From assembly GCA_028583405.1 (NCBI GenBank), contig CM053257.1, positions 32,590,636 to 32,654,635 on the forward strand: a DNA stretch of 64,000 nt, read 5' to 3'. Positions within the stretch are counted from its first letter, which is position 1. Every line of letters begins with the position of its first letter. The translations under genes were made by a program, and so were the position numbers. The notes under the pieces were generated by a model, which saw only the letters and a list, made by a program, of their open reading frames with translations, was not told the DNA's origin and searched no databases. This DNA comes from Pogonophryne albipinna. Lineage: Eukaryota > Chordata > Actinopteri > Perciformes > Artedidraconidae. Shown piece by piece: positions 47,830 through 59,480 of this stretch.

Positions 47830-49480
47830 TTCTAACCATAGTCACATTATAATGAAAAATACTTTTATACATTTCAATGTTAAGTTTTAGTTGGGTTGAA
47901 TTATTTTACAGGAAATACAGCATCCACATATTTACCAATGATCTTCCCCGGTGTGGTATTGTATTATTTATTTACTGACTCCTTTTTGAGTAACATTTTC
48001 CCAAAGAAACTGGGAGCCTTTTTAAAAACTGAAACTATATTTGTGATGTATTCAGTTGTTATATCTTAGTACAGGGTAACAAAGTATTGAGAGAAAGATT
48101 TTTGGTCTTTTCATGGGATTTGTTGACATAAAACAAAACGTCCTTGCTGTTTAAATAGCTCAAACGCAGAGATGAAGAGATTATAATTAAACATTATTGA
48201 ATAAAAGTGTGAAAGAGATGCAGAATTTGTCTCGAGACACTTTGTTGGTCTCTTTATGAAAACGCCTCATCTCCAGCACAACGTTCTTTATTGATCTTGC
48301 CTTTATCAGACTGCTGATAGCCCAAATGTCACACGTTAGAAAAGTTATGAAAAGTGTTCAATGTTGTCGTTCTTCACCTCGCTGTGTGTGTATTTTCAAA
48401 AGTAATACTTCTGGCGTTGCATAACAGATGATCACTGCCTGTTTGAAGTCGCTTCCCTGCACTCTGTAGCTGTTTGCAAGGTGTTATGGGTAAATCCTGC
48501 TGCCAGACGCAACATCTTTTGTTTGGAGCTGGAGATGAGGAAGGCGCTGTTTTTTGTAAGTGCATGTCGTTTTAGAAGCTGGAGGGGTGGACGGAGGAAA
48601 TGGGACGGAGGAAATGGGACACAGTGTAGGCCGGTCCAGTTTTTGGGTGGAGCAGCGTGAGAGAGAGAACGCTGGCAAATGACAGGAGATTATTATTCCA
48701 CCTGCAGCTAACATTAGTAGGTCAAACACACACACAGCCCCAGTCTTTGTTATCAGGGCGATGGAGCCCTGGGTCCTCGTCCTGCTCCACTAATTTCTCA
48801 ATGACAGCTTCTGAGAAAAAGTAAAACGGGTCCCTGCGGGGCGTGACCCTCCCAGAGGACGGGGACTTTTCAAAATGTGATTCTCGACACAGCAGAACAA
48901 GTTGAATCCTTTTAGTTAAACGTACAATCTGTCAAAAAGGATCTTACTGTGTTCTTTATTTATTTTCTACAACATAGGGGTCACGCTTTTTACAAGTTAA
49001 TAACATTGTTATTCATATACTTTTACCTTGCCATATTTTAACGTTGAATAAAAGATAAGGGTGTTATGTGAACTACATTTATCAATTAAAGTAGGTCAGA
49101 CAAACACGTCACCTTCTTGTAACATTTCACACACCAACTACTAATCATTTATTAACTAACTAATAGCGTAAATAATCATTATTTGCATCCCTCAGAAAAA
49201 ATATATATCCCTACTTGAATGGAATAAAGAAGTAAACTGATCAATGATATAATAGATGTTAACAATTCATATTTTGCATACAAACATTGCTGTGGTATGC
49301 CAGAGATAAGAGGAGTTGATGATCCAACACACTAAACACGAAGAGAAACAGTTACACTTTTAGAAACTTCAAGAAGAGAGGTTGGGGAAGTTTTTATGAT
49401 GTTTTTCGTTTCGTTTTTTTTAGCTACAAATTGCTTTTACTAATCGGTCCCTGACAAAGAAGCTGTTAGACTGATTGTGA
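47830..49480. other. ppm1e intron 2, right half
   Basis: No bounded transposon or exon seen. Unique AT-rich sequence up to the TG tract that precedes exon 3. Confidence 0.45.
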
Positions 49481-49488
49481 CGTGTGTC

Positions 49489-49504
49489 GTGTGTGTGTGT
49501 GTGT

Positions 49505-49572
<68 letters not shown>

Positions 49573-49575
49573 TAG
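49489..49575 (+). repeat. TG-rich tract forming the exon 3 acceptor
   Basis: An imperfect TG run of about 80 bp with a few CTG and GCG interruptions ends in TTAG at the exon. There is no conventional pyrimidine tract. The 5' end of the same intron carries CACACACAC at 46596-46604, complementary in sense to the TG run. Confidence 0.8.
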
Positions 49576-49775
49576 AGATGGAGTCGGTGAAGTTGGCCTG
49601 GCTGGTGTTCAACCGGCTCTTCGAGGTGTGCTGCCTCTGGATGAAGGACCTGCCGTACCGCCGCCGCCCGCAGCCGTACTACGAGACGTCCATCCACGCC
49701 ATCAAGAACATGAGGCGCAAGATGGAGGACAAACACGTCATCATCCCCGACTTCAACTCGCTCTTCAATGTTCAG
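49576..49775 (+). CDS. ppm1e: ppm1e exon 3 (residues 102-168)
   Basis: It completes the Gln codon, then reads [19 protein letters not shown] and [20 protein letters not shown], the start of the PP2C catalytic domain. RRKMED is the conserved entry motif (an Arg used in phosphate binding in the family). It ends after CAG in phase 0 at donor GTATGA. Very close to mammalian PPM1E over the second half. Confidence 0.96.
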
Positions 49776-49789
49776 GTATGACTCGAGAT

Positions 49790-49945
49790 GGCAAAAGTAC
49801 ACACATCCTTTACTCAAGTAGAAGTACGGATACTCGTGTTTAAAAATACTCTGGTAAAAGTAGAAGTACTCACTAAACTTCTTTACTCAAGTGAAAGTAA
49901 AGAGGGCTTTGAAATGTACTTCAGTAAAAAGTATCCATAACTAGC
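49790..49945 (+). repeat. AAGTA-rich teleost repeat fragment
   Basis: TTTACTCAAGTAGAAGTACG, TACTCTGGTAAAAGTAGAAG and TACTTCAGTAAAAAGTAT are words of a widespread fish repeat. Located at the start of intron 3. Confidence 0.5.
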
Positions 49946-50194
49946 AGCTGTTTTAAAGAGTACCTGACCTCCCTTTATATTAATAGAACAATAATGTCAT
50001 TGTTAGCTAATGAATGTTTCCATGCTGAACAACGGCAACATGACAACGTTTCCATTGGTCCCTCTTCTTTAGAGAAGACCAGGAAATGATGGATACACGG
50101 ATCGTGTTCAAATCAATAGGCACGCAATGACTCTAAAGAATAATGATCACGCCACCAAACACACATTCAGACTAAAGGAACCAGCTGTTTGGAA

Positions 50195-50615
50195 AATGTA
50201 AGAAGTAGAAAGTACAGGTATTTGTGTTCAACATGTAAGAAGTAGAAAGTACAGGTATTTGGGTTCAACATGTAAGAAGTAGAAAGTACAGGTATTTGGG
50301 TTCAACATGTAAGAAGTAGAAAGTACAGGTATTTGTGTTCAACATGTAAGAAGTAGAAAGTACAGGTATTTGTGTTCAACATGTAAGAAGTAGAAAGTAC
50401 AGGTATTTGAGTTCAACATGTAAGAAGTAGAAAGTACAGGTATTTGTGTTCAACATGTAAGAAGTAGAAAGTACAGGTATTTGAGTTCAACATGTAAGAA
50501 GTAGAAAGTACAGGTATTTGAGTTCAACATGTAAGAAGTAGAAAGTACAGGTATTTGTGTTCAACATGTAAGAAGTAGAAAGTACAAGTATTTGTGTTCA
50601 ACATGTAAGAAGTCA
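50195..50615 (+). repeat. Second 37-bp minisatellite, about 11 units
   Basis: The unit contains GTAAGAAGTAGAAAGTACAG and GTATTTGTGTTCAACAT. The anchor GTAAGAAG falls at 50198, 50235, 50272 and onward every 37 bp to about 50605. Units differ mainly at one site (TGTG/TGGG/TGAG before TTCAACAT). Sequence is unrelated to the 45.5-kb minisatellite. Confidence 0.97.
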
Positions 50616-51058
50616 AAGTAAAATGTCTTCAGAAAAAAATAAGATGGGATTCAATTAAAAGAAAGTTTCATCACAAAACAAAATGATATCAATTATTTGG
50701 AGAACAATAAGATATTTCTTTATCTCACAAAGTCTACCACAATAGGATATTGATTCAATTCAGTGGCCTGCACAAGACACCCATTTAAACAATGCGTTAT
50801 GTATCAAGCAACTCAAATATGATCCACAATTGAAATACTGGTTTCTTTATGAAGGAAGTGTGCTTGGGTGGAAATGGTGACATAGATAGGGATTTTCTAA
50901 ATGAAAGCATACCTTAAAGATGATAATACAGTATGCATTGCAGTTTAAACCACTAAAACAAACCTTTGATTATTATATGTACTCCTTTAAGACCTGAAGT
51001 CTCTATGTGATTTTGTGTTATTGAATCTATCTGCTAAATCACCCTTTTTGTCTCTCAG

Positions 51059-51247
51059 GATCAGGAGGAGCAGGCTTACTTTGCCGTGTTTGACGGTCAC
51101 GGCGGTGTCGACGCTGCGATCTACGCTGCCAACCACCTCCACGTCAACCTGTTCCAGCAGGAATGCTTCAGACAGGACCCGATGGAGGCGCTCTGCAAAG
51201 CCTTCAGAGTCACCGACTTGGCATTTATGAAGAAGGCCCGACGAGAG
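51059..51247 (+). CDS. ppm1e: ppm1e exon 4 (residues 169-231)
   Basis: 63 codons in phase 0. Contains [15 protein letters not shown] (residues 174-188); D180 and G181 are the metal-coordinating pair of PP2C motif 2. Acceptor CTCTCAG, donor GTAACC at 51248. [15 protein letters not shown] and CKAFRVTD follow as in PPM1E. Confidence 0.97.
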
Positions 51248-51299
51248 GTAACCGCACCTGCAAACAACAAAACCACAAAGTGTAAACTATTCTACTATT

Positions 51300-51350
51300 A
51301 TAAGATAAGATAGGACTATATTTATCCCGAAGGAAATTGTTGTGCCAGAG
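51300..51350 (-). repeat. LINE tail fragment
   Basis: ATAAGATAAGATAGGACTAT and ATTTATCCCGAAGGAAATTG form an inverted LINE 3' end of the type that also ends in GATA units at 24750. Confidence 0.45.
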
Positions 51351-51802
51351 TTACAAAAATACCATAAACACAGCAGCATAATAATAATAAAACTGTACAC
51401 TAACAGTGCAGTCAAAAGAGCAATCCAAAATCTACAGGAAACATAGACGGTCACTTAATTAATGTAAATATTAACAGTATTTAGATAGATAGATTTAGCA
51501 GATACGTAATTGCACATTATGAGTGAACCTGCTACCAATATTACTGCTGATGCTCGTACTTCTTTACTACATGTTTAGGTGTTTCATGTTTTAACATGAC
51601 AAAATGGCTTTAATGATTATGAAAGTTGTTGTAAATTAATTGTTTTACAGTCACTAAGTAATTCAGCTGTACTTGCATAAACAGTTGGGTAGAGAGAAAT
51701 CATAATCTCTTCATTTGAAAACGTGTGGGGTAACAAGAACTGGTGTTGCAGCTGCTGCTTGGTGTGCACATTAAATACTGTAACGTGTGTGTGTGTTCGC
51801 AG

Positions 51803-51946
51803 CACCTGCGTTGTGGCACGACGGGCGTGGTGACGTTCCTTCGGGGCCGCACGATGTACGTCGCCTGGCTCGGAGACTCCCAGGTGATGCTGGTCAGGAA
51901 AGGGGAGGCGGTGGAGCTGATGAAGCCACACAAACCAGACCGAGAG
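51803..51946 (+). CDS. ppm1e: ppm1e exon 5 (residues 232-279)
   Basis: 48 codons in phase 0, starting [14 protein letters not shown] (the CGTTG motif of this PP2C subgroup) and holding [16 protein letters not shown] (GDS at 255-257) and [11 protein letters not shown]. The acceptor is preceded by AACGTGTGTGTGTGTTCGCAG-like TG sequence; donor GTAACA. Confidence 0.97.
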
Positions 51947-52026
51947 GTAACACACCGGGTTCCACTTTAGCGTCACACAGGCAAGGTTTAGATGAGAACA
52001 AAATAGCTAAAAAGATTAGATCAGTC

Positions 52027-52432
52027 ATTTAGAGCAGGGGTGTCAAACTCAATTTCATCGTGGGCCACATTCGCATTATGGTTGCACTCAATGGGCCGGT
52101 TGTATCTTTAAGACTATATCAATATATATATATACATATATAAATATATTAAAAAAATATTATATTACATTATTGCCTCTGCATTGGATTATTATCGAAT
52201 AGGGTAATAACTTCTTAATTAACTAAGTCTGAAAGCAGAAGTTTATGGCAAATAATTGCAAGTCTCTGCAGTGCGCATGTCACAAAATGAGATGCATTCT
52301 GGGACATGTAGTTTATGGGCAAGTGCTTCTGTAAAGCGGCATGTAACCGTATAATAAACATATTATATTCTTTCAGAGCTCTTACAGGCCACATCAAATG
52401 AAGTCCTTGGGTTTGACACCCCTGATTTAAAT
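52027..52432. mobile_element. hAT-type MITE in ppm1e intron 5
   Basis: Starts CAGGGGTGTCAAACTCAATT (52035) and ends GGGTTTGACACCCCTG (52424). Flanks ATTTAGAG and ATTTAAAT are a decayed 8-bp duplication. About 390 bp, no coding sequence. Confidence 0.82.
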
Positions 52433-52540
52433 AAACTGCCATTCAAAACAAAAACTTATGAATGAAATATGAACTTATGGTAAAAACATAGGTACCATGT
52501 GACCGTCCTCCCCACTAAACCACTTGATGTGTGTGTGCAG

Positions 52541-52634
52541 GATGAGAAGCTGAGGATCGAGGCTCTGGGAGGCTGTGTGATCTGGTTTGGCACATGGAGG
52601 GTTAACGGCAGTCTGTCTGTATCCAGAGCAATAG
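52541..52634 (+). CDS. ppm1e: ppm1e exon 6 (residues 280-310)
   Basis: 31 codons plus one base. Reads [20 protein letters not shown] and [14 protein letters not shown]2C motifs 7 and 8 (LAVSRAxGD in the family), the Gly codon being split to exon 7. Acceptor GATGTGTGTGTGCAG is TG-rich; donor GTGAGT. Confidence 0.97.
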
Positions 52635-53134
52635 GTGAGTTGTTGATAAACACATGTTTACATATCATTTAATTTTCCATTCATGTTTTGAATTGAGAAA
52701 TTAGTATTGTTGCTCTAATTACTGACATTATCCCACAGATATGATGTCAGGGCTGTCGTAACATCCACTTCATGTTTTGATTTAGTGTATTTAAGACTAC
52801 ATTATGAATAAGTACAACAAAAAATAAATTGGACCCAATGTTGATTGGCATGGGACTAATATTATCCATGACCTCTGTGTTTGGGAAAACATGGTAGGTC
52901 ATTTGCAGTGGAATTTGTATTCATTACTAAAATGACTAATTTACAGACATTGAGGATTTTGCACGGGATAAGGTCGCAGAAAATCTCTCCTTTTTATTAC
53001 ACATTTCTAGATTCACCAGTTAAAACTAGTCCCTTGTAAATCGTTTTTTGTCTCCGGAAACAAGAGAATCTACTCTCACTCTGTCTGTCCTGAATGCCAG
53101 TATTAGCAGAATAACCTTCGACATGTGTTGACAG

Positions 53135-54018
53135 GCGACTCCGAGCACAAGCCTTACATCAGCGGGGTTGCAGACCATGACATCTGCCCTATGGACGGCA
53201 CAGAGGACTACCTGATTCTGGCCTGCGATGGTTTCTGGGACACGGTCAATTCTGAAGAGGCGGTGCGAGTGGTGAGCGACCATCTGGAGGAGAACAGTGG
53301 AGACACCGCCATGGTGGCCCACAAGCTGGTAGCCTCGGCCCGGGACGCAGGCTCCAGCGACAACATCACCGTCATCGTGGTGTTCCTGCGGGACCCTCGC
53401 TGCCCCCCACCCGGTGGCACTGAGGACAGGGAAGAGGGGGTGCTGGTGGGGGAGGAGGTGGAGGAGGAGGATGATGAGGCTGGAGGGGGGGAGCGCGACG
53501 GGGGAGAGGGAGGCAGCAATGCGGACAACGGGGGGAAGGCTCGCGGCGGCTGGCCCCTGCAGCAGTGCTCGGCCCCCGCTGACCTCGGATACGAAGACCG
53601 AACGGACTCGCTCACAGACAGAACGAGCCTCTGCCTGCTGGGGCCAGCTCTGGAGGGCCGCATCTCGCTGACGGGGGCCGCGAGGCAGCCGCGCTCCATC
53701 TTTGGCCTCGACCTCTTCTCAACCTCCCACGTGTATCCAGAGCTACGCCCACTGAGGCGCAGGTCCTGTCTCCCCTTCCTGACGCCCAGCATGTCTAGCT
53801 TCACGGACCCCCTGTGGCCCCAGACTGCCATGTTGTTAGGCCAGGCAGCGAGGCGGAGCCACGGGCCCGGGTATGGCGGTCGTCGTCGGAGACCCGGAGC
53901 CTCCAAGGAGCTGCTGGGGCTGCTACCCTGCGGCCAGCTGCTGCCACACACACAGCGCCGCTCCATCAGCAGGCCTGGAGCTGCAGAGCTTCACCTGCCC
54001 CATGATGCCTCCATTTAG
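53135..54018 (+). CDS. ppm1e: ppm1e exon 7 (residues 311-604, stop)
   Basis: Completes the catalytic domain: [31 protein letters not shown] (metal ligand D342), [20 protein letters not shown] (metal ligand D386) and FLRD. Next comes a Glu/Asp/Gly-rich linker (about residues 407-440), then [20 protein letters not shown], a short tail motif shared with mammalian PPM1E, and finally a GC-rich, Arg-rich tail with [10 protein letters not shown], a possible nuclear localisation signal. The stop TAG is at 54016-54018. The total of 604 residues is shorter than mammalian PPM1E (about 755), mainly in the N-terminal acidic insert and the far C-terminus. PPM1F is the nearest alternative, but the N-terminus and tail fit PPM1E. 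The 252-codon antisense frame over this exon is a GC-bias shadow. Confidence 0.95.
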
Positions 54019-57000
54019 AGTGGCGACCCAAACCATCTCCTTCAGTTATTCATCGGCCCCTCAGCTCGCCCTCACATCCACCTCTGCCTTCAACAACACG
54101 TCTTTCTTTCATAGTCGATAGTTGTTGCTCCTGCTGAATCTCTGTCGGAGGAGTGGTGCTCTCTGTTCTAATATTTCCCAATGTAAGCTGGCCCACTAAA
54201 CACAAGCCCTGCTCCTTAATGCTAAAAAACGGCATCCTTCTCCAATGCTCACTTGCATTCAACACATTAAAGTTGAATTGTAATGCTTGGTCGCTCGTGG
54301 TTTAAGCAGGGTCTGTTTTTAACAGAAAGAAAAAAAGTTATAGGACCAAATATAAATTTGATCTCATCACTTGCTTGAGAAAAGTAAGAATACACACTAC
54401 CTGGCCAAAACTATGTTGAAACCTGAAAATTGCACCAAAATGTGATGGTGAACATGTTATTACAAACCCATGAGTATTGATGTGCTAATTAAAGTGTTAT
54501 TCCTTAAGATATTGGATCCTGGCAGCACAGATTTGCTCACTTTCAGCTACAACAGCATTATCGAGGCTTTTAAATGTTAAAAAGACTCTCTTTTGTCATT
54601 TGTTTTAGCTGTAGCGTAGCATTAAGATTTCCCTTAACCCTAAGACTAAATTCATCTTTTGCAGTTTTCGTGTGCTTTTTTCACCTCTGATTTGAAAACA
54701 AGCTACATAGTGAACATAGGAGTTCAAAAGCATACTTAAATAACAATAACACTAATAGATAGTGTGAATTAAGAAGCGCTTTATTATTTACAAAATATCA
54801 CCATACGTGTATTATTAAGATATCATCACTATTATACATTTTTAAATATCATGGGCAACATCAATGCCGGTATATCAAAACATCTTTACTTACAGCTGTA
54901 AATGGAGGATGTGCCAACACTTTCTTTTGAGAAAGCTGTTGCCTACCTTGAGAAAAGCTACACAATTTGAGTTTAATATATGGTTCGTCTGGACCATAAA
55001 TTAAACTCTAATTTTGTAGCTTTTGAGAGGGCTGGAACAATTTTTTTCCCTGTTCTTTTGTCCCCATACAGACAATCGTCCAGCTATTATCCAGCCACAA
55101 TCTGTCTACAGATAAAAGCACTTAACACAGGATTAAAAAAGATTAGCAGTCACCTGAATACATGCTTAATGTACTCCAGTATTCCAAATGGGGATATACT
55201 CCAGAGATAATAAGTGGAGAAGCATTTAATAGATGTTGTTGGTGCCCACGTTGCAAAAAGTGTATTTACAATTAAACAAAACCCATTGAACATATCTTAT
55301 TTCAGCAGGCTTATTAAGTGTGAGCTATTTAAATGTTTGGGTCAGGATAGATAAAAGCTGCAGAGCACGTGCCTTTCAAGTGTGTAACAAAAGTCTGCTT
55401 CCTGTACACATATATTCAGTTATTACATTACTGTGCTTCTGCTAAGTACAAGTCTGGCCTTCATGACTCTGTGCCCCTTTTAAGGAATAGTTTAATAGTG
55501 TTGGGTAATATAATACTTACCATTCTTTCCAAGAGTTATGTTATGGCCTGTAGCCTATGCTAAAAACAAAGCTACAGCTAGCAGCTAATTAGCTTAGCCT
55601 AGCATAAAGACTGGAAGGCGGAACAGCTAGCTTTAGCCTATGTCTTTTAGTAGGATATATGTATATTTAGGAGTTGTTTAAAAATCTAAATACTTGCAAG
55701 CTTTGTAGTAATATAACAAACATTGAATTAAACCAAAAACATCTAAACCGTTATGCTACAAGGACGTTGTTAGCTCAAATCTTATCGTAGTCATTTTAGG
55801 AAAAAATAAGATAATCTACTTCAGAGAGCAGAGCTTATTTATCAGTAAATAATGAGGTCCTCACCAATTTAGGCCGACTCCTGCGACCCTACAGCACATT
55901 TATCACTGGATCTCTCTCTGGTTTGATGTAGATTCAACAATGGAGAGCCCCTCTTCCCTGCTGACAGTGGGGCAGATATCTAAGCAATTTTCCAACTCAA
56001 GTCTTTATGACACGTTTCATAACACCTGTCTAGCATGTAAGCCAGTTTCCCCATCAACATTCATTGGTACATACTGTGTATCTAACAGCAAATATGCTAG
56101 TGTTCCTACTCAACAATATTAACGCATAGTAATAATTAACTAAATGTAATCATCAAATAATACTGATTAACAGGGTAAAAATAATATTAGCACACAGACT
56201 GATCTGTGTCACACAATAGCATTACTGTGTCTAACCATACTTAATGATTATGAACTAACTGCACTGCAAACTTGGTCTGAAACTATGAAATCATAGCTAA
56301 ACCCAAAAAAAATGCTTTGGTGTCCTCTTTATAAATTTGGAGCAAGTGACTGTTCACTAAACTATTTAATCTGAGATGGTAACGTTTGCTGTTTGTCCTT
56401 TGGGGCTGGGGAAGGCAAAAAAAAGACACTCGCAACTCATTTTATACCAAGTGGAAGAATCCTTAGTTAGACAGCATGTCGTGCCCCGTTGAGAGTGTGG
56501 TTTATCAAACGGCCATTTTGGACACATTTATTATTCCCTAACATTCCTTAACATCGTCATTCCCACATTCTTTGGTTGAATTTCCAAACGCCAGGACGTG
56601 AGTGACGACCAGGTGCTGTAAATTGAGCCTCCACTTTTGTGGCACAGTCACACACATAAGGTGGTATCCGAAAATGTGATTCACCAGGTAGTACTGGTTT
56701 GAGGGTCAGTCTTACTGGTAAACCATCCTGTGGACTGACTGAGCATCAGTGGAGCAGAATGTACCTCAAGGACTCGGTGTTGAAATTAGGAGGTGTCTTT
56801 TTTTTCGATTGGCGAAGATTCGCATCTGAAAAGGCATCTTAGATATGAGGAATGTCCTGCCGGGACTCTACACAAACTAAAGCCACTGGATCCCTTTTAG
56901 GGAAATATCACTGCAGTTTGTCAAAAGGCTAGTTGATACACAAAGAAGATCTGGGGGAAATAAGGATATCACAGTCATATATAATATATTACGAGTACTT

Positions 57001-59380
57001 ATTGTAAGTTTCTTAAGAAGTGTACATATTATAATTCTGTCTTGTAAATCAGTGGTTTTAATCCATGCTCCACAAGGATCTGGATCCCAAGCCTCGCTTC
57101 ACCGAGGTGGAGACGAGGGTGTGATGTTATAGAGGGGCATCTGTCTATAAACACTGCCGCTGCCTTCAAAAGCTACTGAACTATATCAAAAGGTTTTTTT
57201 AAAGTTTGACTTTCACTGGAAGAGTTTTAGTTGAACTATTGTGGCCTAGCTGCAGTTACACCCTGCTTTCTTACCCTGACAGGAAATAAAAAAACTGGGG
57301 ATAACGTTCTTTAAGATGTTATTATCGGCTTAAAATACTGTTTCTCCAATCTGCAGCTTGGATTTGAACATGTTTTATCAGTAACAGCCTTTAAAAGAAA
57401 AACATCTTGCCAATGAAATGATATCAGGACTTTTTAGATTTGTTATTTCCCAGCTCAGCAGGTGTTAGTTGATTAGCTTGGCGTCGATTAGAGATGAGTA
57501 ACACTTGAGCAGTGGTGGTGATTGGGGTAAAATGGAGTTTCACTTATAGCCACTGTGTTGCAAGTCTTTTAGATAACATTAGATATTTTACATGGATCAC
57601 ACAGGGCAGAAAACTCTAAAGCTGCAACAGGGAATTTTTTTAGTCTATGGATCTTGTTAGAATGACAACGTTTTCTCGGGGAGTCTTACAAATATTCACT
57701 TACCGTCTATTATTCCTGTAATACCCACAACAATAGCTAAATTAACAATATTGCTAAAGAAACGTCATTCTGGTTTGGTGAAAACCATCGCATCGCCATT
57801 GCTGCAGAAAAAAACGATAAAAAAGCTTAAAGTCCTGAAACATCACCACAAGTTATGTGTTAGCCAACACACAGAAGCTTAGCACGTTAGCATGCTAACT
57901 GAAATGTCATTAGACTTGCAGGTATTTGGTCAAAAATCAAGTATTGGACAAGTGTAATTGACCTGCTGGTGGCACTAGATGACACATTCAAATTTGACCT
58001 TGAACAAAAATGTTATCCTCATAGTGCGCTAGAGAAAAATACAGGTGAGCACAGACGTCCACAGGATTTATTCTCTGGGGGACACGAAAAATATAGTTTT
58101 TTAAACATAAGTCTGTACCAAGATGGCCGACCGATCGGCTTAGCCATTATCTTTTTGGACTTTGGGTGCTCTGTATGATTTCTATAATTACAACACAATA
58201 GGTTTTCTTTTGAAAGTAAGATATTTTGCAAGATGCTTGGTGTTTTGTCATTATAACAAGATCTAACAACAAATTACTTTTTTTAAGATCACAGATGTGT
58301 TTTTTGGTAAATGGTGGGGAATAATTGAAGCACTATTGTCCCACCTCAGAGGAGCTGCAGTGGTTCTCGATTCCTGTGATTCGCTGAAGTAGTTTCACAG
58401 CAGATGTTCAGTGTTCAAACTCTGAGATCTGGAGGGTAACACAGACGGGATTTCAAGGGTTTCATTCACAATACCTTCAACAAAATCAGTTATACAGTGT
58501 TACTCAAAATATATCGCAAACTGCCAGAAGTTGTCACTGTATGAGCAATAAAAACATCACTCCTCTACCTAAGTTCTAGAAACCCACACTTCCTCCCTCA
58601 CTCACGCTTTGCTTGCACTAAAACGTTCCTCTGAGTCGGATGTTTCCCTCCCTACAGAGGCCCTGAGAGGCAAGTGAGAAAAAAAGCGAATCTGGTGTTA
58701 CAAGTCTGATTTAAATAGTTTTCGATTGACTTAAACGTCAACATGAAGGATGTGTTGATTGCAACCACAAGGAGGGGGAAATTGAGTAATAATCCTTGCA
58801 AAAACGTGTATTACCACCTGTAATAAAACCAGGTGAGAAACCTTTTGGTTCAAATCAGAGATGAAGACAATCCCTTTCCTCTCAGGGTGTCTGTAATCGT
58901 CAACGATGAAAGCCAGCAGAAGTTCAGCTCTGCTCTCCTATAATCACTGTCTCAACTATAGAGTGCCCCTCGGCCCCCTCCAGGAATCTGCACTGTGTGT
59001 CTGTGAACATGCAAAAAAAGCTTTTTCTTTTCTCTGTAAGCAATAATGAAGTTGCATTAAAAGGCTCTCTGAGGGCTTGTCTTCTGCTGAAGAAAGGAAA
59101 GGTCACCGAGCAGAATCCCTGAAGCTCCTGAAGTCCTTTTCTCATTCATCTTTCCCTCCATAGAGAACAGTATGGTCACTGTACACTTCCTGGGAGAGGG
59201 TCATTTGGAGCTAAAACATTTTGAAACGTACATGTCTGTGGGAAAAACGAATGTGAAGAAGATGGCAGGATGTTTGAGTAATTCTCAACAATGTACATTT
59301 AAAAAAAAAATGCTTAGACTTCTTTGCACTCTGTTTAAATGTATGCTAATGTGGTTAATAAAGGGGAGGGTGTATAAGAT
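54019..59380 (+). other. Probable ppm1e 3' UTR and downstream sequence
   Basis: AT-rich, mostly non-repetitive sequence after the stop. Candidate polyadenylation signals on the plus strand are ATTAAA at about 54266 and AATAAA at about 57284, 58545 and 59356. Which is used cannot be told from sequence. A teleost repeat fragment (CAGCTAATTAGCTTAGCCTA, TAAAGACTGGAAGG) lies at about 55575-55620. No coding exon seen. Confidence 0.45.
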
Positions 59381-59448
59381 CATGTGATTAGTCCTCTCAG
59401 TTTGAAGACAAGCCCCATGATTGGCTCTTCTTCAACAAGCAGGTTAGG

Positions 59449-59479
<31 letters not shown>

Positions 59480-59480
59480 C
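59449..59480. repeat. Poly-A run
   Basis: A run of about 28 A residues after GGTTAT, between the two convergent genes. Confidence 0.9.

Noticed and set aside
49482..49843. Plus-strand frames of 99 and 119 codons across the TG tract and exon 3
   Set aside because: The upstream part translates the TG repeat; the real exon starts at 49576 in the frame fixed by exon 2, and the 119-codon frame is out of phase with it.
53208..53966. 252-codon minus-strand frame over ppm1e exon 7
   Set aside because: Antisense shadow of a GC-rich coding exon; Ser/Pro/Arg-rich with no motif.
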